Assembly: GCA_021804705.1 (NCBI GenBank)
Contig: JAJZHC010000059.1
Coordinates: 1-7,716 of the forward strand
Source: Pseudomonadota bacterium
GTDB taxonomy: Bacteria; Pseudomonadota; Gammaproteobacteria; Burkholderiales; Ferrovaceae
Direction of reading: 5' to 3'
Length of the DNA: 7,716 bases
The notes below the pieces were generated by a model, which saw only the letters and a program-made list of their open reading frames with translations, ran no database searches and had not been told where the DNA came from. Of this stretch, positions 1-6,629 are shown piece after piece. Made by a program: the position numbers and the translations under genes. Within the stretch, counting starts at the first letter, position 1. The number at the start of each line of letters is the position of its first letter.

Positions 1-843
1 CAACGCCAGAAAATCCTCGGCAATTTCAGGCGCGAGGATGAATCGTTTGGCTGCGATGCAGGCCTGTCCGCAGTTCATGTAACGCGAGCTTAGCCCCTGG
101 CGCGCAGCCCATTCCAGGTCGGCATCGGCCAACACCACAAAGGGGTCAGAGCCCCCCAGCTCCAGAATGCATTTTTTGAGGTGGGCGCCAGCCAGCGCTG
201 CCACGGCGCGACCGGCGCGCTCCGAACCCGTGACGGTGACCGCATGCACATGCGGACTGCCGATGGCATCAGCAACCAGCGCGTCTTCGATGAAGAGATT
301 GGTCATGAGATGCGCTGGCATGCCGGTGTCTTGCACCAGAGAGGCGATGGCCAGGGCGCAGCGTGGAACATTGGGGGCGTGTTTGAAGGCAACACCATTT
401 CCGGCCATCAAGGCGGGTACGGCAAAACGGAACACCTGCCAGAAGGGAAAGTTCCAGGGCATGATGCCCAGCACCACGCCGATGGGCGCGTAAGACAGAT
501 AACTGCGAGCACCCGGCATCGCCATGGGGTCGGGCTTTAGAAACGCGGCCCCCTCACTGGCGTAATAGTCACAGATGGTGGCGCATTTTTCCACCTCGGC
601 ACGTGCTTCACGCGTCACCTTCCCCATTTCTTCCGTGATCAGCCGGGCAAATTCGTCTTTTCGCGCCAGCAGATTTTGCCCCAGGCGACGCAGGGCCTGG
701 GCGCGTTCGTCAAATGGGGCATGGCGCCAGGACTGTTGGGCTGCGTGCGTTTCGGCCAGGGTGGCCAGCAGCGTGGCCCTGTCCAGACTGGCGAACTCTG
801 TGCTGATAACCTCGGTGGTGGGGTTCTGGCTGAAGAAGGGCAT
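1..843 (-). CDS. Aldehyde dehydrogenase, succinate-semialdehyde dehydrogenase-like (N-terminal 281 residues; C-terminus off the window)
   Basis: Oxidises an aldehyde to the acid with NAD(P)+ in the cytoplasm. Reading the minus strand from the ATG at 843-841 gives an uninterrupted frame to the window edge. It shows an ALDH Rossmann region with PWNFPFWQ (about residues 129-136), the cofactor-contacting Lys154 in FKHAPN, the general base Glu228 in LELGGSDP, and the catalytic Cys262 in NCGQACIAAKRF. The Glu-to-Cys spacing of 34 matches the family. The KHAPN and GQxCxAAKRF wording resembles the Sad/YneI branch of succinate-semialdehyde dehydrogenases more than betaine-aldehyde enzymes, so that substrate is likely but not proven. 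Family length is about 455-480, so roughly 175-200 residues are missing. A GGAG ribosome-binding site (plus-strand 851-854) lies 7 nt upstream of the start. It is transcribed divergently from the exbB operon and has no evident link to it. Confidence 0.9.
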   Translation of the reverse strand, partial: MPFFSQNPTTEVISTEFASLDRATLLATLAETHAAQQSWRHAPFDERAQALRRLGQNLLARKDEFARLITEEMGKVTREARAEVEKCATICDYYASEGAAFLKPDPMAMPGARSYLSYAPIGVVLGIMPWNFPFWQVFRFAVPALMAGNGVAFKHAPNVPRCALAIASLVQDTGMPAHLMTNLFIEDALVADAIGSPHVHAVTVTGSERAGRAVAALAGAHLKKCILELGGSDPFVVLADADLEWAARQGLSSRYMNCGQACIAAKRFILAPEIAEDFLAL

Positions 844-920
844 GATGGGGCTCCGGATGGAGGATGTTACGGGAAAACCGGTGAGACTAACGCAGAGACA
901 GGACTGTTGACAACTTTTCC

Positions 921-960
921 CTGTCATCCCCGGGTTAACAAAGTGTCATGATAATGAAAT
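921..960 (+). promoter_or_regulatory. Candidate PhoB-binding region (Pho boxes) upstream of exbB
   Basis: A perfect CTGTCAT heptamer lies at 921-927 and GTGTCAT (one mismatch) at 943-949. Both face exbB and lie exactly 22 bp apart, which is two 11-bp Pho-box units. The in-phase units between and after them are GGGTTAA (932-938) and ATGAAAT (954-960), separated by 4-nt linkers CCCC, CAAA and GATA. PhoB dimers are known to bind tandem 7-bp repeats separated by 4 bp. The intermediate units are degenerate, so this is a motif-level prediction. It would put the exbB-exbD-tonB-phosphatase operon under phosphate-starvation control. Confidence 0.5.
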
Positions 961-970
961 CATCGGCGGG

Positions 971-976
971 CATATT
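971..976 (+). promoter_or_regulatory. Possible -10 element of the exbB operon
   Basis: CATATT matches 4 of 6 positions of TATAAT and lies 10 bp after the last in-phase Pho-box unit ending at 960. That is the usual arrangement at PhoB-activated sigma-70 promoters, where the Pho box replaces the -35 element. No TTGACA-like -35 is apparent. Transcription would start near 983, leaving a leader of about 20 nt before the exbB ATG. Confidence 0.3.
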
Positions 977-1002
977 GGCTGCATCGAAACTTGAGTTCCA
1001 CG

Positions 1003-1656
1003 ATGATGAACCTGACGCACCTCATTGACCTTGCCAACGACTCCGGAGGGACGCTGTACCTCATGTTGGTGCTGCTGACCCTGGCGTTGACCGTGATCAT
1101 CGAGCGCAGTCGTTACCTGTCCAACATGCTGGAAGCAGGGGACCACCTGATCCGGCTGCTTCGCTCCCGGCAGGGCGAAGGGCATGCAGGCTTGATGGAA
1201 TTCTCCCAAAAGCACCCAAAGTTGCCCCATCTGAACCTGATCGATGCGGCAGCAGGCGCTTCGCCTGCAATCCGGTCGGATCGCGGCTCCATGGACAGCA
1301 CGCTAGAGGAGGCGGTCATGCATGAAGTGCCCAAACTGGACCGCTCGCTCTGGATGCTCGATACCATCATTACCCTGGCCCCGCTGCTGGGACTGTTTGG
1401 AACCATCCTGGGGATGTTCAATGCGTTCAGCGTATTGGGCGAAGGCCAGAACGCTGCAACCGAGATCACCTCGGGGATCGCAGAGGCCTTGTTGGCCACG
1501 GCTTCAGGATTGGTGGTGGCCATGGTTGGCTTGGTGTTTTTCAACAGCCTCAATTCAAGAATCCGCCTGGTGGTCCATCAGATGGAAACCCTCAAGGTCA
1601 TGATCCTGAATCGCTCGGATACGACGATTCAACGCAACCTGCAATCGGCTGCATAG
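1003..1656 (+). CDS. exbB: ExbB/TolQ/MotA-family proton channel subunit
   Basis: Inner-membrane motor subunit that, with ExbD, converts proton flow into movement of TonB. The 217-residue protein (ATG at 1003) has the family layout: a short N-terminus, TM1 near residues 18-33 followed by IIERSRYL, a cytoplasmic loop of about 85 residues, then TM2 (about 121-144, containing PLLGLFGTILGMFNAF) and TM3 (about 159-182). TM3 contains GIAEALLATASGL, whose Glu161 and Thr166 occupy the positions of Glu176 and Thr181 of E. coli ExbB. The start is uncertain: TTG at 991 and ATG at 1006 are in frame, and an in-frame TGA at 955 blocks anything further upstream. I prefer 1003 because it is an ATG with a weak GAG at 993-995, 7 nt away. 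The context (exbD, tonB and a receptor follow) favours ExbB over TolQ or MotA. Confidence 0.9.
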   Translation: MMNLTHLIDLANDSGGTLYLMLVLLTLALTVIIERSRYLSNMLEAGDHLIRLLRSRQGEGHAGLMEFSQKHPKLPHLNLIDAAAGASPAIRSDRGSMDSTLEEAVMHEVPKLDRSLWMLDTIITLAPLLGLFGTILGMFNAFSVLGEGQNAATEITSGIAEALLATASGLVVAMVGLVFFNSLNSRIRLVVHQMETLKVMILNRSDTTIQRNLQSAA

Positions 1657-1662
1657 TTTCCA

Positions 1663-2052
1663 ATGCGTTATCTCCAGGAGCGGCGGGCCCGCATCGAGAT
1701 CATCCCGATGATCGACATCATGCTGTTCTTGCTGGTGTTTTTTGCAATGTTGATGTTGAAGATGATCCCCACCTCCGGGCAGTTGACCAAACTCCCCACC
1801 AGTAGCACCGCCGAATTGTTGCCCGCCCCCAAATTATTGGTGGAATTGTCGGAGGATGGGTCGGTTCGGGTGGACCATGCCCCCATCGGACTGCAGGAAT
1901 TGACGGCAAGGCTCAAAACCATGGGGAGCAAGACGGCGGTGACCATTGCGGGAAGCCAGGACGTGGCCTTGCAAAAAGTGATGGCGGTCCTGGATGCGGT
2001 CAAGGCGTCAGGGGTTTCGCAAATTTCCATTGCCGCCCGTCGTGTCCAGTAG
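1663..2052 (+). CDS. exbD: ExbD/TolR-family proton channel subunit
   Basis: Partner of ExbB in the inner-membrane proton motor. The 129-residue product (E. coli ExbD is 141) has a short basic cytoplasmic tail, a single membrane segment at about residues 13-34 and a periplasmic domain of about 90 residues. The motif IIPMIDIMLFLLVFF carries Asp18, the counterpart of the essential proton-carrying Asp25 of E. coli ExbD. The C-terminal half (AVTIAGSQDVALQKVMAVLD) matches the dimerising periplasmic fold, in which a bound residue is followed by a helix that monitors its partner. The ATG lies 6 nt after the exbB stop, so translational coupling is likely. No clear ribosome-binding site precedes it. 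The gene overlaps the likely tonB start. Confidence 0.92.
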   Translation: MRYLQERRARIEIIPMIDIMLFLLVFFAMLMLKMIPTSGQLTKLPTSSTAELLPAPKLLVELSEDGSVRVDHAPIGLQELTARLKTMGSKTAVTIAGSQDVALQKVMAVLDAVKASGVSQISIAARRVQ

Positions 2053-2713
2053 CGAGGTGCTTGCAGGCCCGCATCCCCTGGGCGCTGCGCAAAACGACGG
2101 ACTCAGGGCGCTGGGACTGGCACTGCTGCTGGAATTGCTGCTGATGGGCCTTGCCGCAGTTGTCTACACCTCTGGCCTGCTACGTCCCACGCCGGTCACG
2201 AGGGACCAGGTAACCCTTCAGCTCAGCAGCCTCGCGCCCGAACCCGCTCCCCCAGAGCCGCCTCTGCCCAGGAAAATCGAAAAACCCCAGGCCCAGAGGC
2301 AACCCGTGCCGCGTCAGGAACCCTTGCCCGTCCCGACACCGCCGGCGGTCCAGGACACGGCGCCTTCCCCGTTTGCGGAAAAGCAGGTCCCCCCGCCCCC
2401 CCCTCCCGCAACAGCCCGCCCGACGGAAGCCGAATTGCTGGCGGATTACACGGCAAAACTCCGGGATGCCGTGCAAGCGGCCCTGATTTTCCCCAAGGCT
2501 GCCGAATCGCTGGGCTATACGGGTCGTACGCGAGTGGAGTTCCGCTTGTTTCAGGGGCGACAAAGCGGGGCGCGGGTCCTGTTATCCAGTGGCATCAACA
2601 TGTTCGATCGTGCTGCCCTGCAGGCCGTGCAGGATGCAAATTTTCCGCAACCCCCGGAAGCCCTTCGGGACCAGGCACGGCTGTTCCAGATCTGGGTGGA
2701 ATTCAGGCGATAG
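2042..2713 (+). CDS. tonB: TonB-family energy transducer
   Basis: Links the ExbB-ExbD motor to outer-membrane receptors. From the GTG at 2042 the protein is 223 residues. It has a short N-terminus, one hydrophobic anchor at about 23-44 (ALGLALLLELLLMGLAAVV), a proline-rich periplasm-spanning stretch at about 65-127 containing runs such as PVPTPP and PPPPPP, and a C-terminal TonB domain. That domain has FPKAAESLGYTGRTRVEF, equivalent to the YPxxAxxxGxxGxVxV motif, and ends FQIWVEFRR. The start is uncertain: an in-frame ATG at 1994 would add 16 residues and a 59-bp overlap with exbD. The GTG at 2042 gives an 11-bp overlap, and GTG 2057 is a further candidate. None has a good ribosome-binding site, which fits coupling to exbD. 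The membrane anchor has Glu31 and no His, unlike E. coli TonB with His20. Confidence 0.88.
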   Translation: MSSSEVLAGPHPLGAAQNDGLRALGLALLLELLLMGLAAVVYTSGLLRPTPVTRDQVTLQLSSLAPEPAPPEPPLPRKIEKPQAQRQPVPRQEPLPVPTPPAVQDTAPSPFAEKQVPPPPPPATARPTEAELLADYTAKLRDAVQAALIFPKAAESLGYTGRTRVEFRLFQGRQSGARVLLSSGINMFDRAALQAVQDANFPQPPEALRDQARLFQIWVEFRR

Positions 2714-2719
2714 GGGCTC

Positions 2720-4084
2720 GTGCGTCAATACATCATCAAGGCGATCATTGGGTTGGGCCTGTGCGGGGGGGCCCAGTTGGCGATTGCAGGTTCTGAAGTT
2801 TCATCGTATGTCGCCCTGGGGCCGCAGGGACAGGCCATGGTCCGGGTGGTGACACAGGCCCCAACCTGCCCCGTGCTGGAAGTGGATGGCCTTCGCAAGG
2901 CCATGGACACGCGCGTCGAACCCAGGCAAACGCCCCTCTCGGTAGAGAGGCCAGCCATTTTTTTGGTGCGCGTCTGTGAGCTCAACCTGCCTTCAGCGGG
3001 CACGGATGTGCGGCTGGATGGCAGGCAGCTGCCTGTCGTCCATGCCGTCGTCAGGAAAATGGTGCTGTTGGGTGATACCGGCTGTCGCGTGAAGTGGCCT
3101 GCAGCCTACCAGTCCTGCAATGATCCAAAGGCATGGCCCCTGGCCCAGGTCGCCTTGAGTGCGGCAGCAGAAAAACCGGACCTCGTGATCCATGTGGGGG
3201 ATTACCATTACCGTGAAAGCCCCTGCCTTTCGGCAGGATGCGCCAACAGTCCCCAGGGCTATGGATACGACACCTGGGAAGCCGATTTTTTTGAGCCCCT
3301 GCGCCCCTTGTTGCAGGCCGCGCCCTGGGTATTTACGCGGGGCAACCATGAATCCTGTGCGCGCGCAGGGCAGGGCTGGTTCAGGTTTCTCGATCCCCGG
3401 CCCTTTGAGGCCACGCACGCCTGTGATGATCCCGGGCAGGCAGCGGCGGACTTTACGGCGCCCTACGCAGTGCCCCTCGGCCCCCAACATCAATTGATCG
3501 TATTTGACTCGGCTGCGGCCTCGGATAAAAACGGAGGCAGGGGCGCGCCTGGTGTGGCTGAGTATGCGGCACAGTTCCAGCAGGTTGCCGCCCTGGCAAA
3601 AAGCCGGCCCTGGAACTGGCTGGTACTGCACCATCCCGTGCTGGGCTATGGATACCAACCGCTGACGGGATTCCAGAAGGGGAACGCCACGCTTCTGAGC
3701 GCATTGCAGGAAATGCAATCACCAGCCCTTTTTCCCCAGGGAATTCAGCTGACCCTGCAAGGCCATGTTCATACCTTTGAACTGAACGGCTTCAAAGGGC
3801 AGCAGCCCATGACGCTGATCACCGGGTTTGGGGGTTCCTTGCTGGAACAGCCGTTTTCCAAGGACCTGCCTGATCCCTTCCAACTCGCTCCGGGCGTCAT
3901 TCTGGCCCAAACCCAGTCGGATCAGCAGTTTGGATACACGGTGCTGGAACAGCGCGACGGGCACTGGACCCTTGTCGAAAAGGATGTGGAAGGCCATCCC
4001 CGCCTGCGTTGCGCGTTACAACTGGAACAGGCCCCTTACAAATTTGAGTGCACGCCTTTGGCCACTCGAGCCGATTCACACTAA
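2720..4084 (+). CDS. Secreted calcineurin-like metallophosphoesterase with purple acid phosphatase signature
   Basis: A predicted periplasmic or exported phosphatase of 454 residues, starting at GTG 2720 after AGGGG at 2712-2716. A Sec signal peptide covers about residues 1-23 (ending AIA), followed by an N-terminal domain to about 110. The catalytic domain then shows five motifs in order: GDTG (118-121), GDYHY (160-164), GNHE (208-211), VLHH (302-305) and GHVH (348-351). These fit the purple acid phosphatase pattern GDxG, GDxxY, GNH(D/E), VxxH, GHxH, including Tyr164, the position that ligates Fe(III) in that family. After the signal peptide there are ten cysteines (50, 86, 122, 133, 169, 174, 213, 235, 431, 444), consistent with disulfides in an oxidising compartment. 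It starts 6 nt after tonB and is clearly the fourth gene of the motor operon. Substrate and metal are unproven, and a phosphodiesterase is possible. No lipobox is present. Confidence 0.88.
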   Translation: MRQYIIKAIIGLGLCGGAQLAIAGSEVSSYVALGPQGQAMVRVVTQAPTCPVLEVDGLRKAMDTRVEPRQTPLSVERPAIFLVRVCELNLPSAGTDVRLDGRQLPVVHAVVRKMVLLGDTGCRVKWPAAYQSCNDPKAWPLAQVALSAAAEKPDLVIHVGDYHYRESPCLSAGCANSPQGYGYDTWEADFFEPLRPLLQAAPWVFTRGNHESCARAGQGWFRFLDPRPFEATHACDDPGQAAADFTAPYAVPLGPQHQLIVFDSAAASDKNGGRGAPGVAEYAAQFQQVAALAKSRPWNWLVLHHPVLGYGYQPLTGFQKGNATLLSALQEMQSPALFPQGIQLTLQGHVHTFELNGFKGQQPMTLITGFGGSLLEQPFSKDLPDPFQLAPGVILAQTQSDQQFGYTVLEQRDGHWTLVEKDVEGHPRLRCALQLEQAPYKFECTPLATRADSH

Positions 4085-4158
4085 TTCACCGTTCAGCAAC
4101 ATTTCTCACATTTTGTTGTAACTTTTCTCCCGAATAATCAAATCACTTTCTCCGGCGC

Positions 4159-4188
4159 GCCTGTGCATGTTGCATGACAGGCTTTTTT
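4159..4188 (+). terminator. Intrinsic terminator-like hairpin between the phosphatase and the receptor
   Basis: GCCTGT (4159-4164) pairs with ACAGGC (4177-4182) and CATG (4166-4169) with CATG (4173-4176). G4165 is a one-base bulge and the loop is TTG. The 10-bp stem is followed directly by six T (4183-4188). It is the expected 3' end of the exbB operon, 74 nt after the phosphatase stop. Only 22 nt separate its T tract from the receptor start, so it may also lie in the receptor's own leader and act as an attenuator. Confidence 0.65.
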
Positions 4189-4210
4189 AATTTTGAAAGA
4201 GTGATTATTC

Positions 4211-6499
4211 ATGCGGATTGCAATGAAATTCAAGAAACAGGGTGTCTACGAGGCCGTGGTTTCAGCTTGTGCTGTTTTAAGCATGGCAACGCCGGTGTTT
4301 GCAGAACAACCGGTGGATCTTGGGGCGGTGGGGACGACCGGTACCGGTATTTCCGCGGGGGAAAGCATCAAGGGGTCAGCGCCATATGAGGCGCCCACCC
4401 AGGCCTCGATGACGGCTTCTGAGCCCCAGTCGGTCATCAACCAGCATTACATCCAGGAAAACGCCGCGCCGGGAGCCAATTACACCGACGTGATTTCCAT
4501 TGCGCCCAGCGTGATGAGTGTGGATCCCAATGGTCCTGGGGGCATGGAAACCCAGAACATATCGATTCGCGGCTTTCAGGATGGACAGTTCAACGTCACT
4601 TTCGACGGCATCCCCATTGGGGATACCAATGACTTCACGCACCACACCACATCCTATTTCATGACGCAGGACATTGGGCAAATCGTCGTGGATCGGGGCG
4701 CAGGAGACGCCAGCAACATTGGTTATGCCACTTTTGGCGGCACGGTGGCCATCTCTTCCAGAGATCCCGAAAACAAGGCAGGCTTCACCCCCTTCGGTGC
4801 CTTTGGAAGCTGGAATACGGTGCTGACCGGTGCCCAGTTTGATACAGGCGTCATGCAAAACTACGGTGATGGCAAAGCGTACCTCAGCTATAAAAATTTC
4901 ACTACCGACGGTTATATGACCAATAGTGGCCAGCGCCGCCAAAACATCATGGTCAAGTTCGAGAAACCGCTCAGCGACGAAACCTCTCTGACTTTTCTTG
5001 CAATGGGCAACAAGCTGCACCAGAACGTCTCTTACGGAACGACTCTGGATCAAATCCAGCAAAATGGACTCAATTACGGGCTGAGCTCTGATCCCACGAC
5101 CCAGAATTTCTATGGATACAACCAGGACAACGTCACGACGGACATTGAATACCTGCAACTCAAGACCCGCCTGGGTGCATGGAAGGTGGATGACAAGGTA
5201 TACAGCTACGCCTACTACCATCAGGGCTTGAATGGGGGTGCGCTGGGCGGCGCCTATTCCATTGGCGCCAACAATCCCAATGGGGCCAATAACGGCACGA
5301 CGCTACTCAACGGAAACACGCTCACCAGCTTTCCCAATGATGTGCCAGGGAACCTGCTCAACAACAACTACCGATCCTTCGGCAATATTCTTCGCATGTC
5401 CCGGAATTTCGGAAACGATCAACTGGACATGGGGCTGTGGATCGACCGCCAGTCGAATGACAAAACCTTGTACGAAGTGGACTGGAGCCAGAACGGCGCC
5501 TTCAATTACCCGGCAGGCAATGGTTACGCAAACCCCCTGCAAAACAACATCGACACCGCGGGAAGCGAAGTCATCACCACCGTTCAGCCTTACGCGCAGT
5601 ATGCCTGGAAACCCACGGATTTCTGGACCATTACGCCAGGCTTGAAATACTCCTCCTTTAGCCGGGACGTCAATTTCCCCTTGTACCTCAATGGCCACCC
5701 CGGCGATGTGGGTTCTGCGACTTACGCCAAGCTGCTTCCTGCGCTGACCGTACACTATGACTACACCAAAAACTGGGTGTTCTACACGGAATATGTCCAG
5801 GGGTTCCTGGCGCCCAAACTGCAACTGTTGCAGCATAACGCGTCCTTTGGGTCTATTGATCCCAATAGCATCAAACCCATGACCACGCAGAACGTCCAGG
5901 TGGGGACTACCTGGTCCAACAACATGCTGGTACTGGGTGCAGACGCCTATACAATCCAGACCAAAGACACCACCACGCTGGCATCCTGTGGCGGCGGTGG
6001 TTCGCAGTGTTATGCCCCGGTGGGCGGCATCCAGTACACGGGGGAAGAGTTTGAGGCCACGCTGCGGCTTCTGAAAGGACTCAGTCTTTACAGCAATTAT
6101 TCAATCAACAACTACACCATCAACAGTCCCAGCTCAACCCTGGCAGGCAATACCGTTCTGCAAAACACGCCGCATATTACCGGAGCACTGGGCGTGATTT
6201 ATGATCAGGGGGGGTTCTACAGTTCGTTGATTGCCAAGGGTGTCGGGGGAAGCTATTCGCAAAACAGCGGGCCCAATGGCATGCCGCTTTATTTCGGCGG
6301 GTACACCATCACCAACCTGAATATGAGCTACAAGCCGACCGAGCTGGTGGGAAAGAACACCAAGATTGGCATCCAGGTCAACAATCTGTTCAATCGCAAC
6401 GGGGTCTATACATCGATCAATACGGACTTTAACGGCAATCCGCTTTACTACACCATACCGGAACGCAGCTACATGATGACCCTGTCCGTTGGGTTATAG
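4211..6499 (+). CDS. TonB-dependent outer-membrane receptor
   Basis: Active-transport outer-membrane channel powered by TonB. The 762-residue precursor has a signal peptide at 1-31 (ending PVFA), then VDLGAVGTTGTG at about 35-46 as the likely TonB box. A plug domain spans about 60-185, with NISIRGFQDGQFNVTFDGIP and VDRGAGDASNIGYATFGGTV typical of receptor plugs. A long beta-barrel with alternating aromatic strands follows. The last strand has the usual NNLFNR...YTIPERSYMMTLSV form but ends in Gly-Leu rather than a terminal aromatic. Cys593 and Cys600 bracket a glycine-rich loop and may form an extracellular disulfide. The ATG at 4211 has GAAAGAG at 4195-4201; ATG 4223 is an alternative that would still leave a signal peptide. 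I do not recognise it as a FepA, FecA, BtuB or FhuA orthologue, so the ligand is unknown. Adjacency to the ExbBD-TonB-phosphatase operon suggests it is their client. Confidence 0.92.
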   Translation: MRIAMKFKKQGVYEAVVSACAVLSMATPVFAEQPVDLGAVGTTGTGISAGESIKGSAPYEAPTQASMTASEPQSVINQHYIQENAAPGANYTDVISIAPSVMSVDPNGPGGMETQNISIRGFQDGQFNVTFDGIPIGDTNDFTHHTTSYFMTQDIGQIVVDRGAGDASNIGYATFGGTVAISSRDPENKAGFTPFGAFGSWNTVLTGAQFDTGVMQNYGDGKAYLSYKNFTTDGYMTNSGQRRQNIMVKFEKPLSDETSLTFLAMGNKLHQNVSYGTTLDQIQQNGLNYGLSSDPTTQNFYGYNQDNVTTDIEYLQLKTRLGAWKVDDKVYSYAYYHQGLNGGALGGAYSIGANNPNGANNGTTLLNGNTLTSFPNDVPGNLLNNNYRSFGNILRMSRNFGNDQLDMGLWIDRQSNDKTLYEVDWSQNGAFNYPAGNGYANPLQNNIDTAGSEVITTVQPYAQYAWKPTDFWTITPGLKYSSFSRDVNFPLYLNGHPGDVGSATYAKLLPALTVHYDYTKNWVFYTEYVQGFLAPKLQLLQHNASFGSIDPNSIKPMTTQNVQVGTTWSNNMLVLGADAYTIQTKDTTTLASCGGGGSQCYAPVGGIQYTGEEFEATLRLLKGLSLYSNYSINNYTINSPSSTLAGNTVLQNTPHITGALGVIYDQGGFYSSLIAKGVGGSYSQNSGPNGMPLYFGGYTITNLNMSYKPTELVGKNTKIGIQVNNLFNRNGVYTSINTDFNGNPLYYTIPERSYMMTLSVGL

Positions 6500-6519
6500 A
6501 AACCATTAGCAAATGGTTT
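6500..6519 (+). repeat. Small inverted repeat just after the receptor stop codon
   Basis: AAACCATT (6500-6507) and AATGGTTT (6512-6519) form an 8-bp AT-rich stem with a 4-nt AGCA loop, starting at the base after the TAG stop. It precedes a much stronger terminator by 9 nt and may help protect the 3' end of the receptor mRNA. Confidence 0.5.
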
Positions 6520-6528
6520 TGAATTGCA

Positions 6529-6558
6529 GGCCGGACTGTAACAAGGTCCGGCCTTTTT
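6529..6558 (+). terminator. Strong intrinsic terminator of the receptor gene
   Basis: GGCCGGAC (6529-6536) and GTCCGGCC (6546-6553) form a perfect 8-bp GC-rich stem with a 9-nt loop, followed by TTTTT (6554-6558). It lies 29 nt after the receptor stop. It implies that the porin downstream has its own promoter. Confidence 0.9.
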
Positions 6559-6568
6559 GTTGCATTTT

Positions 6569-6586
6569 GGTTGACTTGTATCAACC
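6569..6586. repeat. Inverted repeat GGTTGAC/TCAACC, copy 1 (possible operator)
   Basis: GGTTGA (6569-6574) and TCAACC (6581-6586) are separated by 6 nt. A flanking T-A pair (6568/6587) extends the stem to 7 bp. The same dyad recurs at 6680-6698 upstream of the porin. It contains a TTGACT, but no -10 element lies 16-18 bp after it. A regulator-binding site is a reasonable inference but not shown. Confidence 0.4.
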
Positions 6587-6629
6587 ATGTTTCGGTTTTG
6601 TATCTGAATGTTCTTGCCTTTTCTCAGGA

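Noticed and set aside
167..951. Plus-strand open frames across the left edge
   Set aside because: They are shadows of the minus-strand aldehyde dehydrogenase, which has intact catalytic motifs, or run into the intergenic region without recognisable domains.
949..967. Possible Fur box GATAATGAAATC... upstream of exbB
   Set aside because: The left part (TGATAAT) is perfect but the right half matches poorly in both the 19-mer and 7-1-7 models. The Pho-box phasing explains the same bases better. Fur control is not excluded.
2396..2403. Run of eight C in tonB as a frameshift or slippage site
   Set aside because: The frame continues cleanly into a good TonB C-terminal domain; the run simply encodes prolines of the linker.
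2753..2768. Lipobox in the phosphatase signal peptide (LGLCGG)
   Set aside because: Leu at -1 to the cysteine is not accepted by lipoprotein signal peptidase; the AIA site at residues 21-23 is a better Sec cleavage site.
2993..3718. Long minus-strand open frame (241 codons) opposite the phosphatase
   Set aside because: It lies antisense within a gene with clear catalytic motifs, its translation resembles no family, and it is explained by GC-rich codon shadowing.
4085..4158. Pho boxes or a promoter directly upstream of the receptor
   Set aside because: TTCTCAC and TTGTAAC are 13 bp apart, not 11, and heptamers in phase are only T-rich. TTGTTG/AATAAT-type promoter pairs have poor spacing. Nothing in these 74 nt is convincing.
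4175..4181. ATGACAG (reverse CTGTCAT) as a Pho half-site
   Set aside because: It is the right arm of the terminator hairpin and has no second heptamer at 11-bp spacing.
4376..5221. Minus-strand open frame of 281 codons opposite the receptor
   Set aside because: Antisense to an unambiguous plug and barrel coding region, with no domain pattern or ribosome-binding site of its own.
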